DNA of 64,000 nucleotides from the NCBI RefSeq assembly GCF_002893095.1, contig NZ_PKQQ01000001.1:62001-126000 (forward strand). Reading direction: 5' to 3'. Origin of the DNA: Stenotrophomonas sp. VV52. Its GTDB lineage: Bacteria; Pseudomonadota; Gammaproteobacteria; Xanthomonadales; Xanthomonadaceae. Position numbers and translations under genes: made by a program. Numbering within the stretch: the stretch's first letter is position 1; the number at the start of each line of letters is the position of its first letter. The notes under the pieces were generated by a model. That model made no database searches and had not been told where the DNA came from. It saw nothing but the letters and a program-made list of their open reading frames with translations. This document shows, in pieces, positions 15,789 through 27,726 of the stretch.

Positions 15789-17705
15789 TCAGGGTGTCGG
15801 CGCCGTGGCGCCAGTGGCCGGCGCCGCCATCCAGCGTTCGATCTTGGCCTGCAGGATATCCAGCGGCATGGACCCGTCGCGCAGCACTTCGGCGTGGAAA
15901 CGACGTGGATCGAAGCTCGCCCCTTGCGCGGCCTTGGCCTTGTCGCGCAACTCCATCATCTTCAGCTCGCCCAGGCCGTTGGCCAGGGTCTGGCCGGGCA
16001 GGGCCATGAAGCGTTCGACTTCGGCAGTGGCGTCTTCCACCGGCAGGTCGGCGGTCTTCACCAGGTAGTCCACCGCCTGCTTCTTGCTCCAGCCCTGCGC
16101 ATGCACGCCGGTGTCGGCGACCATGCGCGCACTGCGGGTCAACGCACCTTGCAGGTAACCGATCCGTGCGTACGGATCCTGGTACACGCCCAGTTCGTCG
16201 CCGAGCGACTCGGCATACAGCCCCCAGCCTTCCACGAACGCGATATCCCCGCCAAGGCGACGGAAGCGCGGCAGCTTGTCCAGTTCCTGCTGGAGGCCCA
16301 GCTGCACGTGGTGGCCGGGAATGCCTTCATGCAGGTACTGCGCCGGCGCCGACCAGGTGCGGCGGCTGGGCAGGCCATTGGTGTTGACGTACAGCACGGC
16401 CGGACGCATGCCGTCGGGCAAGGACGGCTGATAGCTCACGGCAGCGGCGCTGGTCGCTCGGTCTGCTTCCACGGGCTGGATCTGCAGCGGCGCCTTGGGC
16501 AGGGTGTTCAGCAAGGTCGGCAGGCGAGCGCCCACCTGCTGCTGCAGTTGCTTGTAGCGCATCACCAGTGCGTCGGGCGTGTTGTACTGGAAATTCTTGT
16601 CGGTGCGCATGCTGCGCATCAGCTTGGCCTGCGAGCCTCGGATGCGGTTCTCTTTCATCACCGCCGTAATCTGATCCTGCAGGCTGGTCACGCGCTGTTC
16701 GGCCAGCGCGTGGATCTGCTGCGGAGTGAGCGTGCTGGCGGTGGTCTGCACGATGTTCTGGGCGTACCAGGCCTGGCCGTTGGGCAGGGCCGACAGCCCG
16801 TCGGTGGTGCGGGTGGCCGGCAGGTACTCGGTGGCGATGAAACCGCGCAGCGCGCGGTAGGCCGGCATCAGCCGGAAGTCGATCATCCGCTTGTACTCGG
16901 CGGTGATGCGCGCCTTGTCCGCTTCGGAGAAATCGTCCGGCATGTTGCGGATCGGCGCCCAGAAGATGCTTTCTTCGGCGGTCGGCTTGAGCACCGCATC
17001 CAGCTGCGGCAGCACCTTTTCCATCAGGTCGCGCGGCTGCACCACGCCGGCGCGCATGCCTTCGCGCATGTTGGCGATGGCCTGGTCGAACAGCGGAGGA
17101 ATACCCGCTGCGCGCTTGGACCAGGTGTCGTAGTCCTGCACCGTGTTGAACGGTTGCGCGCCTGAGCCGGAGCCCAGGATCGCCATGATGCTGCCCAGGT
17201 TGTAGTACTGGCTTACCGGCAGCATCCAGGCCGGGTACTTTTCGGCGGCCAATGACATGCGCGCGTCGCGCACGAAGATATGGTAGCTCAGCAGGTCCTG
17301 GCCGGTCAGGCCGTCCGGGCCGATCTTCTCGACCTTGCCCAGCCATTCCTGGGTGAAGTCATGCGACTGCTGGCGGTAGGCGGCGGAGAGGATGTTGGGC
17401 AGCTGGTCGTTGTGGCGGCTGTCGCCCTGGAAGGTGGCCTGCAGCGGATTGAGCCGCATCGAGGCGTCCCAGTACTCGTCGTAGATGCGTTCGAGCTGGG
17501 CGGCCTTGCTCTGCTGGCGCACCAGCGGCTGGCGCGCGGGTGCGGCGGCGGGCCGGGCGCGCGGTTTGGCCTTCGGCTTGGCCTGCCGGGTCTGCGCGGC
17601 AGCCGGGCGGCTGGCCTTCTTCTTGGCGGCCTCGGCAGGCGCGGCGGCGCTGAAGACCAGCAGCGAGGCGATGGCAAGCGCCAAGGCACGGGCGGGGTAA
17701 GGCAT
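15789..17705 (-). CDS. DUF885 family metallopeptidase-like secreted protein
   Basis: 638-residue protein of the DUF885 family, predicted zinc-dependent peptidases of unknown substrate. It has a signal peptide (about 1-26), then a Lys/Ala/Pro-rich stretch (27-66), then the long helical domain. The putative metal site HEGIPGHH and the partner motif EGWGLYAESLG are both present, so it looks active. It is convergent with the type III operon. The Lys/Pro-rich segment after the signal peptide may span or bind the wall; that is inference. Confidence 0.88.
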   Translation of the reverse strand: MPYPARALALAIASLLVFSAAAPAEAAKKKASRPAAAQTRQAKPKAKPRARPAAAPARQPLVRQQSKAAQLERIYDEYWDASMRLNPLQATFQGDSRHNDQLPNILSAAYRQQSHDFTQEWLGKVEKIGPDGLTGQDLLSYHIFVRDARMSLAAEKYPAWMLPVSQYYNLGSIMAILGSGSGAQPFNTVQDYDTWSKRAAGIPPLFDQAIANMREGMRAGVVQPRDLMEKVLPQLDAVLKPTAEESIFWAPIRNMPDDFSEADKARITAEYKRMIDFRLMPAYRALRGFIATEYLPATRTTDGLSALPNGQAWYAQNIVQTTASTLTPQQIHALAEQRVTSLQDQITAVMKENRIRGSQAKLMRSMRTDKNFQYNTPDALVMRYKQLQQQVGARLPTLLNTLPKAPLQIQPVEADRATSAAAVSYQPSLPDGMRPAVLYVNTNGLPSRRTWSAPAQYLHEGIPGHHVQLGLQQELDKLPRFRRLGGDIAFVEGWGLYAESLGDELGVYQDPYARIGYLQGALTRSARMVADTGVHAQGWSKKQAVDYLVKTADLPVEDATAEVERFMALPGQTLANGLGELKMMELRDKAKAAQGASFDPRRFHAEVLRDGSMPLDILQAKIERWMAAPATGATAPTP

Positions 17706-17828
17706 GGAACGCTTCCGTAAATCCTATACAGACCCGGGAGCTTGCCTGATCAGCCCGCCCCAGACCAGCCGTGCGGGACGGGCCATACACCCTGCGTACG
17801 GCCGGAACACAGGACGAACAAGGCCCGC

Positions 17829-17850
17829 GTAGCGACACGCCACGCGTGTC
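17829..17850 (+). repeat. GTAG-type REP element
   Basis: GTAG, C, then the stem GACACGC-CAC-GCGTGTC in the 176-bp gap between the DUF885 and DUF502 genes. Same architecture, with another stem sequence, as the elements at 19162 and 55645. Confidence 0.65.
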
Positions 17851-17881
17851 CCACGGAAAACCAACCGAAACCACTACCTAT

Positions 17882-18559
17882 TCAGCGTTCCCCAGCCCGC
17901 GTAAACGGCACCGTCTCAGGCGCCACGGCACCGCCGGAAATAATGAAACTCATTGCCTGGTCAACGGTCCAGTCGGTCGGGGTCAACAGCTCCACCGGCA
18001 CGATTTCCAGATACCCGGAGGTCGGATTCGGCGTAGTCGGCACATACACCGCCGCCAGCTCGCGCCCGGTGCCCTGTTCACGGATCACCCGGGTCACCAG
18101 CCCCACCGCCTTCATGTCGCGGTGCGGGAAGTCGATCAGCACCACGCGCTGGGTGGTGCCCGGCTCGGTCTGCAGCATGTCCAGCAGCTTCTTGGCGCTT
18201 TCATAGATGGTGCTGGCCAACGGGATGCGCTTGATCACCGCGCCGAACCAGCGCAGCAGGCGCTGGCCGATCACGCGCCGGCTCAGCACGCCCACGCTCA
18301 GGATCACCAGCAGGGTGGCGAGCAGGCCGATCACGTTCTGCATCCACTCGACCTTGACCCAGCCCAGGTAGTGCGGGAACGAAGCGGCGATCTGCGCCGA
18401 CAACGGCACCACCAGCGGGCTGCTGATGCCCGAGAGCAGCACGAACACGAACTTGATGACCACCCAGGTCAGCCAGATCGGCAGCAGGGTGAGCAGGCCA
18501 GTCAGGAACAGGCGCTGCAGGGAAGGGCGCGGAACGAGGTGGGGGGCTTCGGTCGACAT
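17882..18559 (-). CDS. DUF502 family membrane protein
   Basis: 225-residue inner-membrane protein. Two transmembrane helices (about 17-43 and 75-93) precede a conserved cytoplasmic domain with PLASTIYESAKKLLDML, VVLIDFPHRD and VYVPTTPNPTSGYLEIVP, the hallmarks of DUF502. Function is not established. It is 41 bp downstream of the DUF4442 gene on the same strand, so the two may be co-transcribed. Confidence 0.9.
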   Translation of the reverse strand: MSTEAPHLVPRPSLQRLFLTGLLTLLPIWLTWVVIKFVFVLLSGISSPLVVPLSAQIAASFPHYLGWVKVEWMQNVIGLLATLLVILSVGVLSRRVIGQRLLRWFGAVIKRIPLASTIYESAKKLLDMLQTEPGTTQRVVLIDFPHRDMKAVGLVTRVIREQGTGRELAAVYVPTTPNPTSGYLEIVPVELLTPTDWTVDQAMSFIISGGAVAPETVPFTRAGER

Positions 18560-18600
18560 CGGCGCATTGTAGCGGGGCGGCGGGCTCGGATGACGTGCCG

Positions 18601-19053
18601 TTACCGGGCCTTCGGCTTCAGCCTCAGGTAAACCTGCTTGCGTACTCGGGCGACCACTTCGCCCTTTTCATCCACCACGTCGTTGCTGAACCAGTGCAGG
18701 TACTTCTCCCCACTGGCCGTTGCCGCGCGCAGCTCGTCCAGGATCGCATCGTCCAACCGGAACTCGGCGGTGACCGTGCCGCGGCCCGGCTTCAAAAACT
18801 CGATTTCCCCAGCCCGATCCCACACGTAGTAATCGCGGCCCAGGTTCTGCATCACGGTCAGCATCCAGAACGGGTCGGTCATCGCAAACAGGCTACCGCC
18901 GAAATGCGTCCCCACGTAGTTCCTGTTCCACGGGCGCATGCGCAGCTCAACCCGGACATGCCGGTAATCGGCACTGACCTCGGTCACATGGATGCCGGCA
19001 AACAGGAATGGCGGCCACAGGTTGATGCCGTGGCGGAACAGGCTGGCTTTCAT
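18601..19053 (-). CDS. DUF4442 hotdog-fold protein, thioesterase-like
   Basis: 150 residues. The motif region RNYVGTHFGGSLFAMTDPFW is typical of DUF4442 proteins, which share the hotdog fold of acyl-CoA thioesterases; the substrate is unknown. Length is normal for the family. A shared transcript with the downstream DUF502 gene is plausible. Confidence 0.85.
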   Translation of the reverse strand: MKASLFRHGINLWPPFLFAGIHVTEVSADYRHVRVELRMRPWNRNYVGTHFGGSLFAMTDPFWMLTVMQNLGRDYYVWDRAGEIEFLKPGRGTVTAEFRLDDAILDELRAATASGEKYLHWFSNDVVDEKGEVVARVRKQVYLRLKPKAR

Positions 19054-19161
19054 GGGGGTAGCGGGGGCAGGGGAGGTGCTGAAAGCTTACCATTCGTAGG
19101 CGTATGGTGGCGCGTGGCGACGCGTTCATCGGCGCGGCGCATCCGTGCTCAGTCGGCGCGG

Positions 19162-19183
19162 GACACGCATGGTGTGTCGCTAC
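19162..19183 (-). repeat. GTAG-type REP overlapping a stop codon
   Basis: Read on the - strand: GTAGC followed by an imperfect stem (GACACAC / GACACGC pairing partners). The TAG inside the GTAG head (19180-19182) is the stop codon of the diguanylate cyclase gene. Confidence 0.6.
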
Positions 19184-20793
19184 GCTGCGTAGCCGTCGCG
19201 GCCGGCGGCCTTGGCGCGGTACAGGGCGGCGTCGGCGCCTTCGAAATAGTGGCGCGGTTCGGTGATGGCGCTGGGAACGCGGGTGAACAGGCCGACGCTC
19301 AGGGTGATCTGTGCGTCGTGGCCGTCACCCAGCGACAGCGACATGGCGCGTACCGAGGCGATCAGGTCCTGGATGACCTGCACGGCGCCTTCGGAGGTGG
19401 TGTCCGGCAGGATCAGGGCGAATTCGTCGCCGCCGAAACGCGCGGCCATGTCGCGCGGGCGACGGGCGTGGGCGCGGATCTCGGCGGCGATCCGGCGCAG
19501 TACCGCGTCGCCGGCGTGGTGGCCGTGGCGGTCGTTGTGCTGCTTGAAATGATCAACGTCGATCAGCACCACGGTCAGCGGGCGACCACTGCGGCGGCCG
19601 GCGTCGTGTTCCTGCTGCAGGGTCTGCTCGAAGCGCAGGCGGTTGCCCAGGCCGGTCAGCGCGTCGCTGTTGGCCTGGCGGCGCCAGGCGCTGATCCGCC
19701 ACAGCACCCAGGCGCAGATCACCGCCAGCATGCAGCCGAGCGCGGCGGCCGGCGCGAACCAGACCTGGCCGACGCGCAGCAACGCGAAGCTGCCCAACAG
19801 GGTCAGCGGCAACGCCAGCACTGCGCACAGCAGCGCACGCGGCAGGGTCAGGCCGAGTGCGCACAACGCCACCAGCAGTGCGCTCAGTGCCGCCTGCCAG
19901 GGTGGCGCCAGCACGTTGATGACCTTGCCACTGAGCAGCATCGAAGCCACGTTGGCCTGGTACTCGGTGCCGCTCATCCAGTGCTCGCGCGTGGTCGGGG
20001 TGAGCAGGCGCGGGGCGATGCCGCTGGCGGTCAGGCCGACCAGCACCAGGCGGTCGCGCAGCACCGCCGGGTCGACCTCGCCGTTGAGCACGTCGACGTA
20101 GGACACCTGCGGGAACCGCTCCGGCGGGCCCGCGAAGCGCACCCGCACGTAATGGTTGCGGTGCCATTGATAGGGCGATGAGGTGTCGATGTCCGGGTCG
20201 CGCAGGCCCGGCAGCGGGCCGCGCAGGTTGGCCAGCGCCAGGCCGAAGGCGGGCCAGTGCGGTGAGCCGATTCCGGCGGTGAGGTACAGGCCGCGCGCAA
20301 CGCCGTCGGCCTCTACCTCGATATCGCTGTGGCCGAGCGTGCTCGCGTTGGCGGCGATCAGCGGGATCGGCAGCAGTTCCTCGGCCATGCGCGGACCGCT
20401 GGACGGCGCCGCCAACACCGGCAGGACCACGTTTCCGTTGCGGCGGATCGCGGCAGCCAGTTCGGCGTCCTGCGCACTGTCCTGGCGGTCCGGTCCGGAC
20501 AGCACCAGGTCCAGCGCCACGCGCTGGCTGCCGGCGGCGGTCAGGCGGTCGAGCAGGCGCGCATGGGTCGAGCGCGGCCACGGCCACTGCCCCAGCTGCT
20601 GCAGGCTGGCGTCGTCGATCGCCACCACCAGCAGGCGCGGATCGGGCGGGTACTCCCAGGACCCCACGAACGTGTCGAAGATCGCCTCGTCCTGCTTCCA
20701 GAACACCTGCGCGTAGCTGGCCAGCGCGGCCAACGCTCCCAGCAGCACCGAAATCAGGATGCGCCGGGGCCATGGGAGCGTGATCGGGTTCAT
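19180..20793 (-). CDS. CHASE2-GGDEF diguanylate cyclase
   Basis: Membrane-bound c-di-GMP synthase of 537 residues. An N-terminal helix (about 11-28) leads into a periplasmic CHASE2 sensor domain (about 35-290), then three closely spaced transmembrane helices (about 296-355) and a GGDEF domain. The active site is intact (GGDEF at 454-458), and an inhibitory I-site RPRD lies exactly five residues before it (445-448). No EAL domain is present. The signal sensed is unknown. The stop codon lies within a REP element. Confidence 0.93.
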   Translation of the reverse strand: MNPITLPWPRRILISVLLGALAALASYAQVFWKQDEAIFDTFVGSWEYPPDPRLLVVAIDDASLQQLGQWPWPRSTHARLLDRLTAAGSQRVALDLVLSGPDRQDSAQDAELAAAIRRNGNVVLPVLAAPSSGPRMAEELLPIPLIAANASTLGHSDIEVEADGVARGLYLTAGIGSPHWPAFGLALANLRGPLPGLRDPDIDTSSPYQWHRNHYVRVRFAGPPERFPQVSYVDVLNGEVDPAVLRDRLVLVGLTASGIAPRLLTPTTREHWMSGTEYQANVASMLLSGKVINVLAPPWQAALSALLVALCALGLTLPRALLCAVLALPLTLLGSFALLRVGQVWFAPAAALGCMLAVICAWVLWRISAWRRQANSDALTGLGNRLRFEQTLQQEHDAGRRSGRPLTVVLIDVDHFKQHNDRHGHHAGDAVLRRIAAEIRAHARRPRDMAARFGGDEFALILPDTTSEGAVQVIQDLIASVRAMSLSLGDGHDAQITLSVGLFTRVPSAITEPRHYFEGADAALYRAKAAGRDGYAA

Positions 20794-20853
20794 ACTCCGC
20801 TTTTACCCGGTAGAGCGCGGCTGCGCTACTGCTTTACGCGTAACCGCAGGGCT

Positions 20854-21711
20854 TCAGAACAGCAGTGCCGACATCGAACGACGGTAGCGACCGACCAGCG
20901 CGGCATCGTCGATCACCCGGAAGGCGTCGATCAGCAGCTTGCGCGGCAGCCCCTCGCTGTAGCTGGCGTCCTTCTGCAGCATCAGCAGGAACTGCTCCAG
21001 CGCGGCCTCGTCCTGGCCGCCCAGCAGCAGCTGCACGCCGCGCAGGTGGCGGGCCTGCAGGTCGTTGCCATCGGCCGCGATGCGCGCGTCCAGTTGTTCT
21101 GCGGCGGGCGCGTCCTGCAGCGCCTTGGCGAAGTCCAGGCGGGCGCGGGCACGCACCGCGCGGTCGTCGGTGGAGAGGTTGGCCGGCAGCGCGTCGATCA
21201 GCGTACGCGCTTCGTCGGTGCCGCCGGTCTGCAGCAGGGCCAGCGCCAGTTCAAGCTTCAGCTCCTCCTTGTCCGGCTCGGCGGCGATGCTCGCGCGCAG
21301 CACGTCCACCTGCGCCTGCGGGTCCAGCGGGGCGGGCTCGGCGGCCGCTTCGGCCGGGGCTTCGGCCGGCAGCACGCCGTGCTGGGTCAGGAACTCGCGC
21401 AGCTGGCCTTCCGGCAGCGCGCCGGGGAAGCCGTCGACGATCTGGCCGCCCTTGACCAGGAATACGGTCGGTACCGAGCGGATCTGGAAAGCGGCGGCGA
21501 TCTGCTGCTCCTTGTCCACGTCGACCTTGGCCAGCTCGAAGGCGCCGTTGTACTCGTCCGCCAGCTTTTCCAGCATCGGGCCCAGGGTCTTGCAGGGCTC
21601 GCACCAGGTGGCCCAGAAATCGACCAGCACCGGGGTCTGCAGGGACTTCTGCAGGACCTGTGCCTCGAAGGTCTCGGTGGTGGCTTCAAAGACGTAGGAC
21701 AGCTCGCTCAT
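20854..21711 (-). CDS. cnoX: CnoX/YbbN-type thioredoxin-TPR chaperone
   Basis: 285-residue protein: a thioredoxin domain (about 1-110) with active site WCEPC (Cys37, Cys40) and cis-Pro in SVPTVF, followed by a helical TPR region to the C-terminus. The layout is that of YbbN/CnoX, a holdase that protects and hands over oxidised clients. E. coli YbbN lacks the first active-site cysteine; here both are present, so redox activity is possible. The start is the Met of MSELSYVFEA; an upstream in-frame start would add 22 unlikely residues. Confidence 0.88.
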   Translation of the reverse strand: MSELSYVFEATTETFEAQVLQKSLQTPVLVDFWATWCEPCKTLGPMLEKLADEYNGAFELAKVDVDKEQQIAAAFQIRSVPTVFLVKGGQIVDGFPGALPEGQLREFLTQHGVLPAEAPAEAAAEPAPLDPQAQVDVLRASIAAEPDKEELKLELALALLQTGGTDEARTLIDALPANLSTDDRAVRARARLDFAKALQDAPAAEQLDARIAADGNDLQARHLRGVQLLLGGQDEAALEQFLLMLQKDASYSEGLPRKLLIDAFRVIDDAALVGRYRRSMSALLF

Positions 21712-21769
21712 GGTCGGATTCAACGGTAAAGATGTACCCAGTGTATGGTGCCGACCATATTCATAAGCA

Positions 21770-22390
21770 ATGCCCATGATGAAAACACTGCGACGTTTCG
21801 ATCCGCTGCTGGGCGCCGTGGGCGCGGTCCTGTTCCTGGCCTCGGTGCTGGGCTTCGGCGCGGCCCTGCCGGGCTACCTGCCGCTGGGCCACCCGGTGGC
21901 CCTGCTGGGCGCGATGGGGGTGCCGCACGCCGGTGCCTTCGACCTGCTGGGCTTCGTGCTGCCGGGGCTGCTGGCCGCCGCGGTGGCGCTGCGGCTGCTG
22001 GCGCGGGTGCCGGTGACCGCCCCGTGGACGCTGCGCGTGGGCGGGCAGATGCTGGTGCTGTCCGGGCTGGCGTTCGCCGCGATGGGCGTGCTGCCGCTGG
22101 ACGCCAACGATATCGAGAGCCCGGCCAGCCAGTACCACGCCAGCGCGTGGATGGTCTGGGTGCTGGCGTTCGTGCCCGGCGCACTGATGTCCGGTTTCGG
22201 TGCACGGCGCCTGCCCGGCTGGGGCCGACTGGTGGCATTGCACCTGGCGGCCGGCCTGGCCGTGCTGGTCGGGGCGTTCGTGCTGCAGGCGCTGATCCCG
22301 GCGCCGGTGGCGCAGCGGGTGGCGTTCGTGGCCTGGGCGCTGTGGCTGGCCGCCGCGCTGCCGGTGGCCAGCCGGGTCCACCACCGCTGA
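21770..22390 (+). CDS. DUF998 family membrane protein
   Basis: 206 residues with six probable transmembrane helices and few charges; the pattern (HAGAFDLLGFVLPGLLAAAV, then YHASAWMVWVLAFVPGALMS) fits DUF998, a family without established function. It is divergent from cnoX with only 58 bp between the starts. ATGs at 21770, 21776 and 21779 are all possible. Confidence 0.8.
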   Translation: MPMMKTLRRFDPLLGAVGAVLFLASVLGFGAALPGYLPLGHPVALLGAMGVPHAGAFDLLGFVLPGLLAAAVALRLLARVPVTAPWTLRVGGQMLVLSGLAFAAMGVLPLDANDIESPASQYHASAWMVWVLAFVPGALMSGFGARRLPGWGRLVALHLAAGLAVLVGAFVLQALIPAPVAQRVAFVAWALWLAAALPVASRVHHR

Positions 22391-22426
22391 GTTGACGGTT
22401 CCGGCCGCAATCGACGCGGTAATGCG

Positions 22427-22445
22427 CGCAGGCATGCCGCCTGCG
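22427..22445 (+). terminator. weak hairpin after the DUF998 gene
   Basis: 7-bp stem CGCAGGC / GCCTGCG without a U-tract, 37 bases after the stop. A terminator role is uncertain. The rest of the 191-bp gap before leuS should hold the leuS promoter, which I could not pick out with confidence. Confidence 0.35.
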
Positions 22446-22575
22446 ATCTGGTTGGAAAGGTTAATTCCCTGATTTATCAACGGGATGTCGATCTGGTCCG
22501 GTATTGGCCGGGGCGGCGATTGGAGCCGTTTGTCGCACTGCGGTACGCTGTGCCGCTTTGCCGCCGCATCCTTAG

Positions 22576-25221
<2,646 letters not shown>

Positions 25222-25230
25222 CGCCATGAG

Positions 25231-25254
25231 GGGCGGGGCAGGGCCCCGCCCTAC
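25231..25254 (-). repeat. GTAG-type REP element
   Basis: Read on the - strand: GTAG followed by the stem GGGCGGGG / CCCCGCCC, 9 bases after the leuS stop. It may also act as a transcript-end stabiliser. Confidence 0.6.
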
Positions 25255-25334
25255 GTGCTTTGTTCACGCGCAATCGGGCATGGTGTCGTCCGCCCCCTGT
25301 TGCCGGCTTCGCCCGGCTCCGCCAGACTGTGAAC

Positions 25335-25934
25335 ATGACTCGATTCCTGCTTGCCCTCGTTCTCACCGCAACCCTTGCCGGGTGTGGCTTCCATCTGCGC
25401 AACAAGCTGATGCTGCCGGCCGACACCGCTGCGGTGAAGGTGGTCTCCACCGCGCCCTACAGCGAACTGGCCAAGCTGCTGCGCCGCGGACTGATGGCCT
25501 CCGGCGCCACCATTGCCGAAGCCGACAGCAAGGCGCCCGCCGCGCAGCTGCAGGTGCTGTCCGAGCGCTGGGGCGACCTGCCCATCGCGATCGACGCACA
25601 GGGGCGCGCCCAGGAATACAGCCTGCGCTACGCGGTGATCTTCGTGTTCCGTCGCGAAGATGGCAGCGACCTGGTGCCGCAGCAGGTGATCGAGCTTTCG
25701 CGCGACTACGTGTCGCCGCCCAGTGACGCCACCGGTACCACCACCGAGCGCGAGATACTGGCCGACGAACTGCGCCGCGAAATGTCCGCCTCGATCCTGC
25801 GTCGCATCGACAGCGTGGTCCGCGCCGAACTGCAGCGTGGCACGTTGACGCCGCCTGCGGCCAAGCCTGCCGAGGTGCCGGCCGCTCCGCCGGCCACGGT
25901 CCCGGCGGCGACCAAACCGCCGCAGGGCGGCTGA
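25335..25934 (+). CDS. lptE: LPS-assembly lipoprotein LptE
   Basis: Outer-membrane lipoprotein that plugs LptD for lipopolysaccharide insertion. 199 residues with lipobox LAGC (Cys17) followed by GFHLRNK, the typical LptE start, and the domain to about residue 175; the C-terminus is an Ala/Pro-rich tail. The Met of MTRFLLALV is chosen because earlier in-frame starts would precede the signal peptide with Arg/Pro-rich sequence. leuS-lptE-holA order is widely conserved. Confidence 0.95.
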   Translation: MTRFLLALVLTATLAGCGFHLRNKLMLPADTAAVKVVSTAPYSELAKLLRRGLMASGATIAEADSKAPAAQLQVLSERWGDLPIAIDAQGRAQEYSLRYAVIFVFRREDGSDLVPQQVIELSRDYVSPPSDATGTTTEREILADELRREMSASILRRIDSVVRAELQRGTLTPPAAKPAEVPAAPPATVPAATKPPQGG

Positions 25935-25959
25935 CCGGTCCGCACGGACCGGCCGCACG

Positions 25960-26997
25960 ATGGAACTGCGCCCCGAACAGTTCGCCAGCCAACCGGCCAG
26001 CCAACCGCTGGTGCCGGTGTACCTGATTGCCGGGCCGGAAACACTGCGCGTCCTTGAGGCCGCCGACGCGGTGCGTGCCAAGGCCCGCGCCGAAGGCATC
26101 ACCGAACGCGAAGTGTTCGACGCCGACGGCCGCGATTTCGACTGGAACCAGCTCGACGCCACCTTCAACGCCCCCAGCCTGTTCAGTGCGCGCCGGCTGG
26201 TCGAGCTGCGCCTGCCCACCGGCAAGCCGGGCAAGGAGGGCGGGGAAGTGATCAGCCAGTTCTGCGCCAACCCGGCGCCGGACGTGATCCTGCTGATCAC
26301 CTGCAACGAATGGAGCAAGGCCCACCAGGGCAAGTGGGCCGAGGCGGTCAGCCGCGTCGGCGTGCTGTCGGTGGCCTGGGCGATCAAACCGCACGAACTG
26401 CCCGAGTGGATCGAGCGCCGCCTGCGCCAGAAAGGCCTGCGCGCCGACCCGGCCGCCGTGCAGCGGCTGGCCGAGCGGGTGGAAGGCAACCTGCTGGCGG
26501 CCGCGCAGGAGATCGACAAGCTGGCGCTGCTGGCCAGCGGCCAGAACCTGGACGTGGACACCATGGAATCGCTGGTGGCCGACGCCGCCCGCTACGACGT
26601 GTTCCGGCTGCTGGAAGCCACCTTCTCCGGGCAACCGGCGGCGGTGCTGCGCATGCTCGCCGGCCTGCGCGCCGAAGGCGAGGCGGTGGCCGCGCTGATG
26701 CCGATGGTGATCCGCGAAATGCTGGCTACTGCGGCCCTTGCACGCGTGCAGGCACGCGGCGGCAACCTGGCCGCTGAAATGAAGAGCCGCGGCATCTGGG
26801 AATCACGCCAGGCGCCGTTCAAGCGCGCGCTGCAACGCCACCCGGAGGCCAAGCGCTGGGAGCGCTTCGTGGCCGAGGCCGGGCTGGTCGACCGCATGGC
26901 CAAGGGGCGCGCCGACGGCGACGCCTGGCTGGGCCTGGAGCGGCTGCTGGTGGCGGTGGCCGAAGCACGCGCGGTACGCCTGCTGGCCCGTGCCTGA
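25960..26997 (+). CDS. holA: DNA polymerase III subunit delta
   Basis: Clamp-loader delta subunit that opens the beta clamp. 345 residues with family sequence throughout (VYLIAGPETLRVLEAADAVR, FDWNQLDATFNAPSLFSARR, LVADAARYDVFRLLEATFSG). Length matches E. coli HolA (343). It lies 25 bp after lptE and 5 bp before nadD. Confidence 0.97.
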   Translation: MELRPEQFASQPASQPLVPVYLIAGPETLRVLEAADAVRAKARAEGITEREVFDADGRDFDWNQLDATFNAPSLFSARRLVELRLPTGKPGKEGGEVISQFCANPAPDVILLITCNEWSKAHQGKWAEAVSRVGVLSVAWAIKPHELPEWIERRLRQKGLRADPAAVQRLAERVEGNLLAAAQEIDKLALLASGQNLDVDTMESLVADAARYDVFRLLEATFSGQPAAVLRMLAGLRAEGEAVAALMPMVIREMLATAALARVQARGGNLAAEMKSRGIWESRQAPFKRALQRHPEAKRWERFVAEAGLVDRMAKGRADGDAWLGLERLLVAVAEARAVRLLARA

Positions 26998-27002
26998 GCC
27001 CG

Positions 27003-27668
27003 ATGGGCCTGCGCATCCATTACGGCGGTACCTTCGACCCGGTCCACCAAGGCCACATGGCCATTGCCCGCGCCGCGCGCGACCAGCTCCAGGTCGCGGT
27101 GCGCCTGCTGCCGGCGGCCGACCCGCCGCACCGTCCCGCGCCGGGTGCCAACGCGACCCAGCGTGCGGCGATGCTGGCGCTGGCCATCGACGACGAACCC
27201 GGCCTGCTGCTGGACCTGCGCGAGCTGGAGCGGGCGCAGCGCCAGCCGGAGGTGCCGTCGTACACCGTCGATACCCTGCGCGAGCTGCGCGACGAGCTGG
27301 GCCCGCGCCAGCCGATCGCCTGGCTGGTGGGCGCCGACAGCCTGCTGGGCCTGACCGGCTGGCATGAATGGGAGGCGCTGTTCGAACTGGCCCATTTCAT
27401 CGTCGCCGACCGCCCGGGCAGCCCGCTGCAGCAGCAGCTCCCCGCCCCCCTGCAGGACGTCCTGCAGGGGCGCTGGACCGCGAAGGAGGGCGACCTGTTC
27501 GGCGCGCCGGCCGGCCGCCTGCTGCACCTGCAGGCGCCGCTGCGCAGCGAATCGGCCACCGAGGTCCGGAAGAGGATCGCCAGCGGCGGCGACTGGCGCG
27601 CGCTGCTGCCGGGCAGGGTTGCCGACTACGTTGCCGACCACCGGCTGTACGGACTTGGCGAGTCGTGA
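27003..27668 (+). CDS. nadD: nicotinate-nucleotide adenylyltransferase
   Basis: Forms nicotinate adenine dinucleotide in NAD synthesis. 221 residues with the nucleotidyltransferase motif GGTFDPVHQGH (8-18), SYTVDTLRELR and the closing pattern SESATEVRKRI. It begins 5 bp after holA. Confidence 0.97.
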   Translation: MGLRIHYGGTFDPVHQGHMAIARAARDQLQVAVRLLPAADPPHRPAPGANATQRAAMLALAIDDEPGLLLDLRELERAQRQPEVPSYTVDTLRELRDELGPRQPIAWLVGADSLLGLTGWHEWEALFELAHFIVADRPGSPLQQQLPAPLQDVLQGRWTAKEGDLFGAPAGRLLHLQAPLRSESATEVRKRIASGGDWRALLPGRVADYVADHRLYGLGES

Positions 27669-27726
27669 ACCCGTTCAGGTCGCTGGACCCGTATAATCGC
27701 CCCCAAATCTATAGAGTCCCCCTGCT

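Noticed and set aside
17771-18631. Open frame of 286 codons on the + strand
   Set aside because: Antisense to the DUF502 gene, His/Gln/Arg-rich, no family features.
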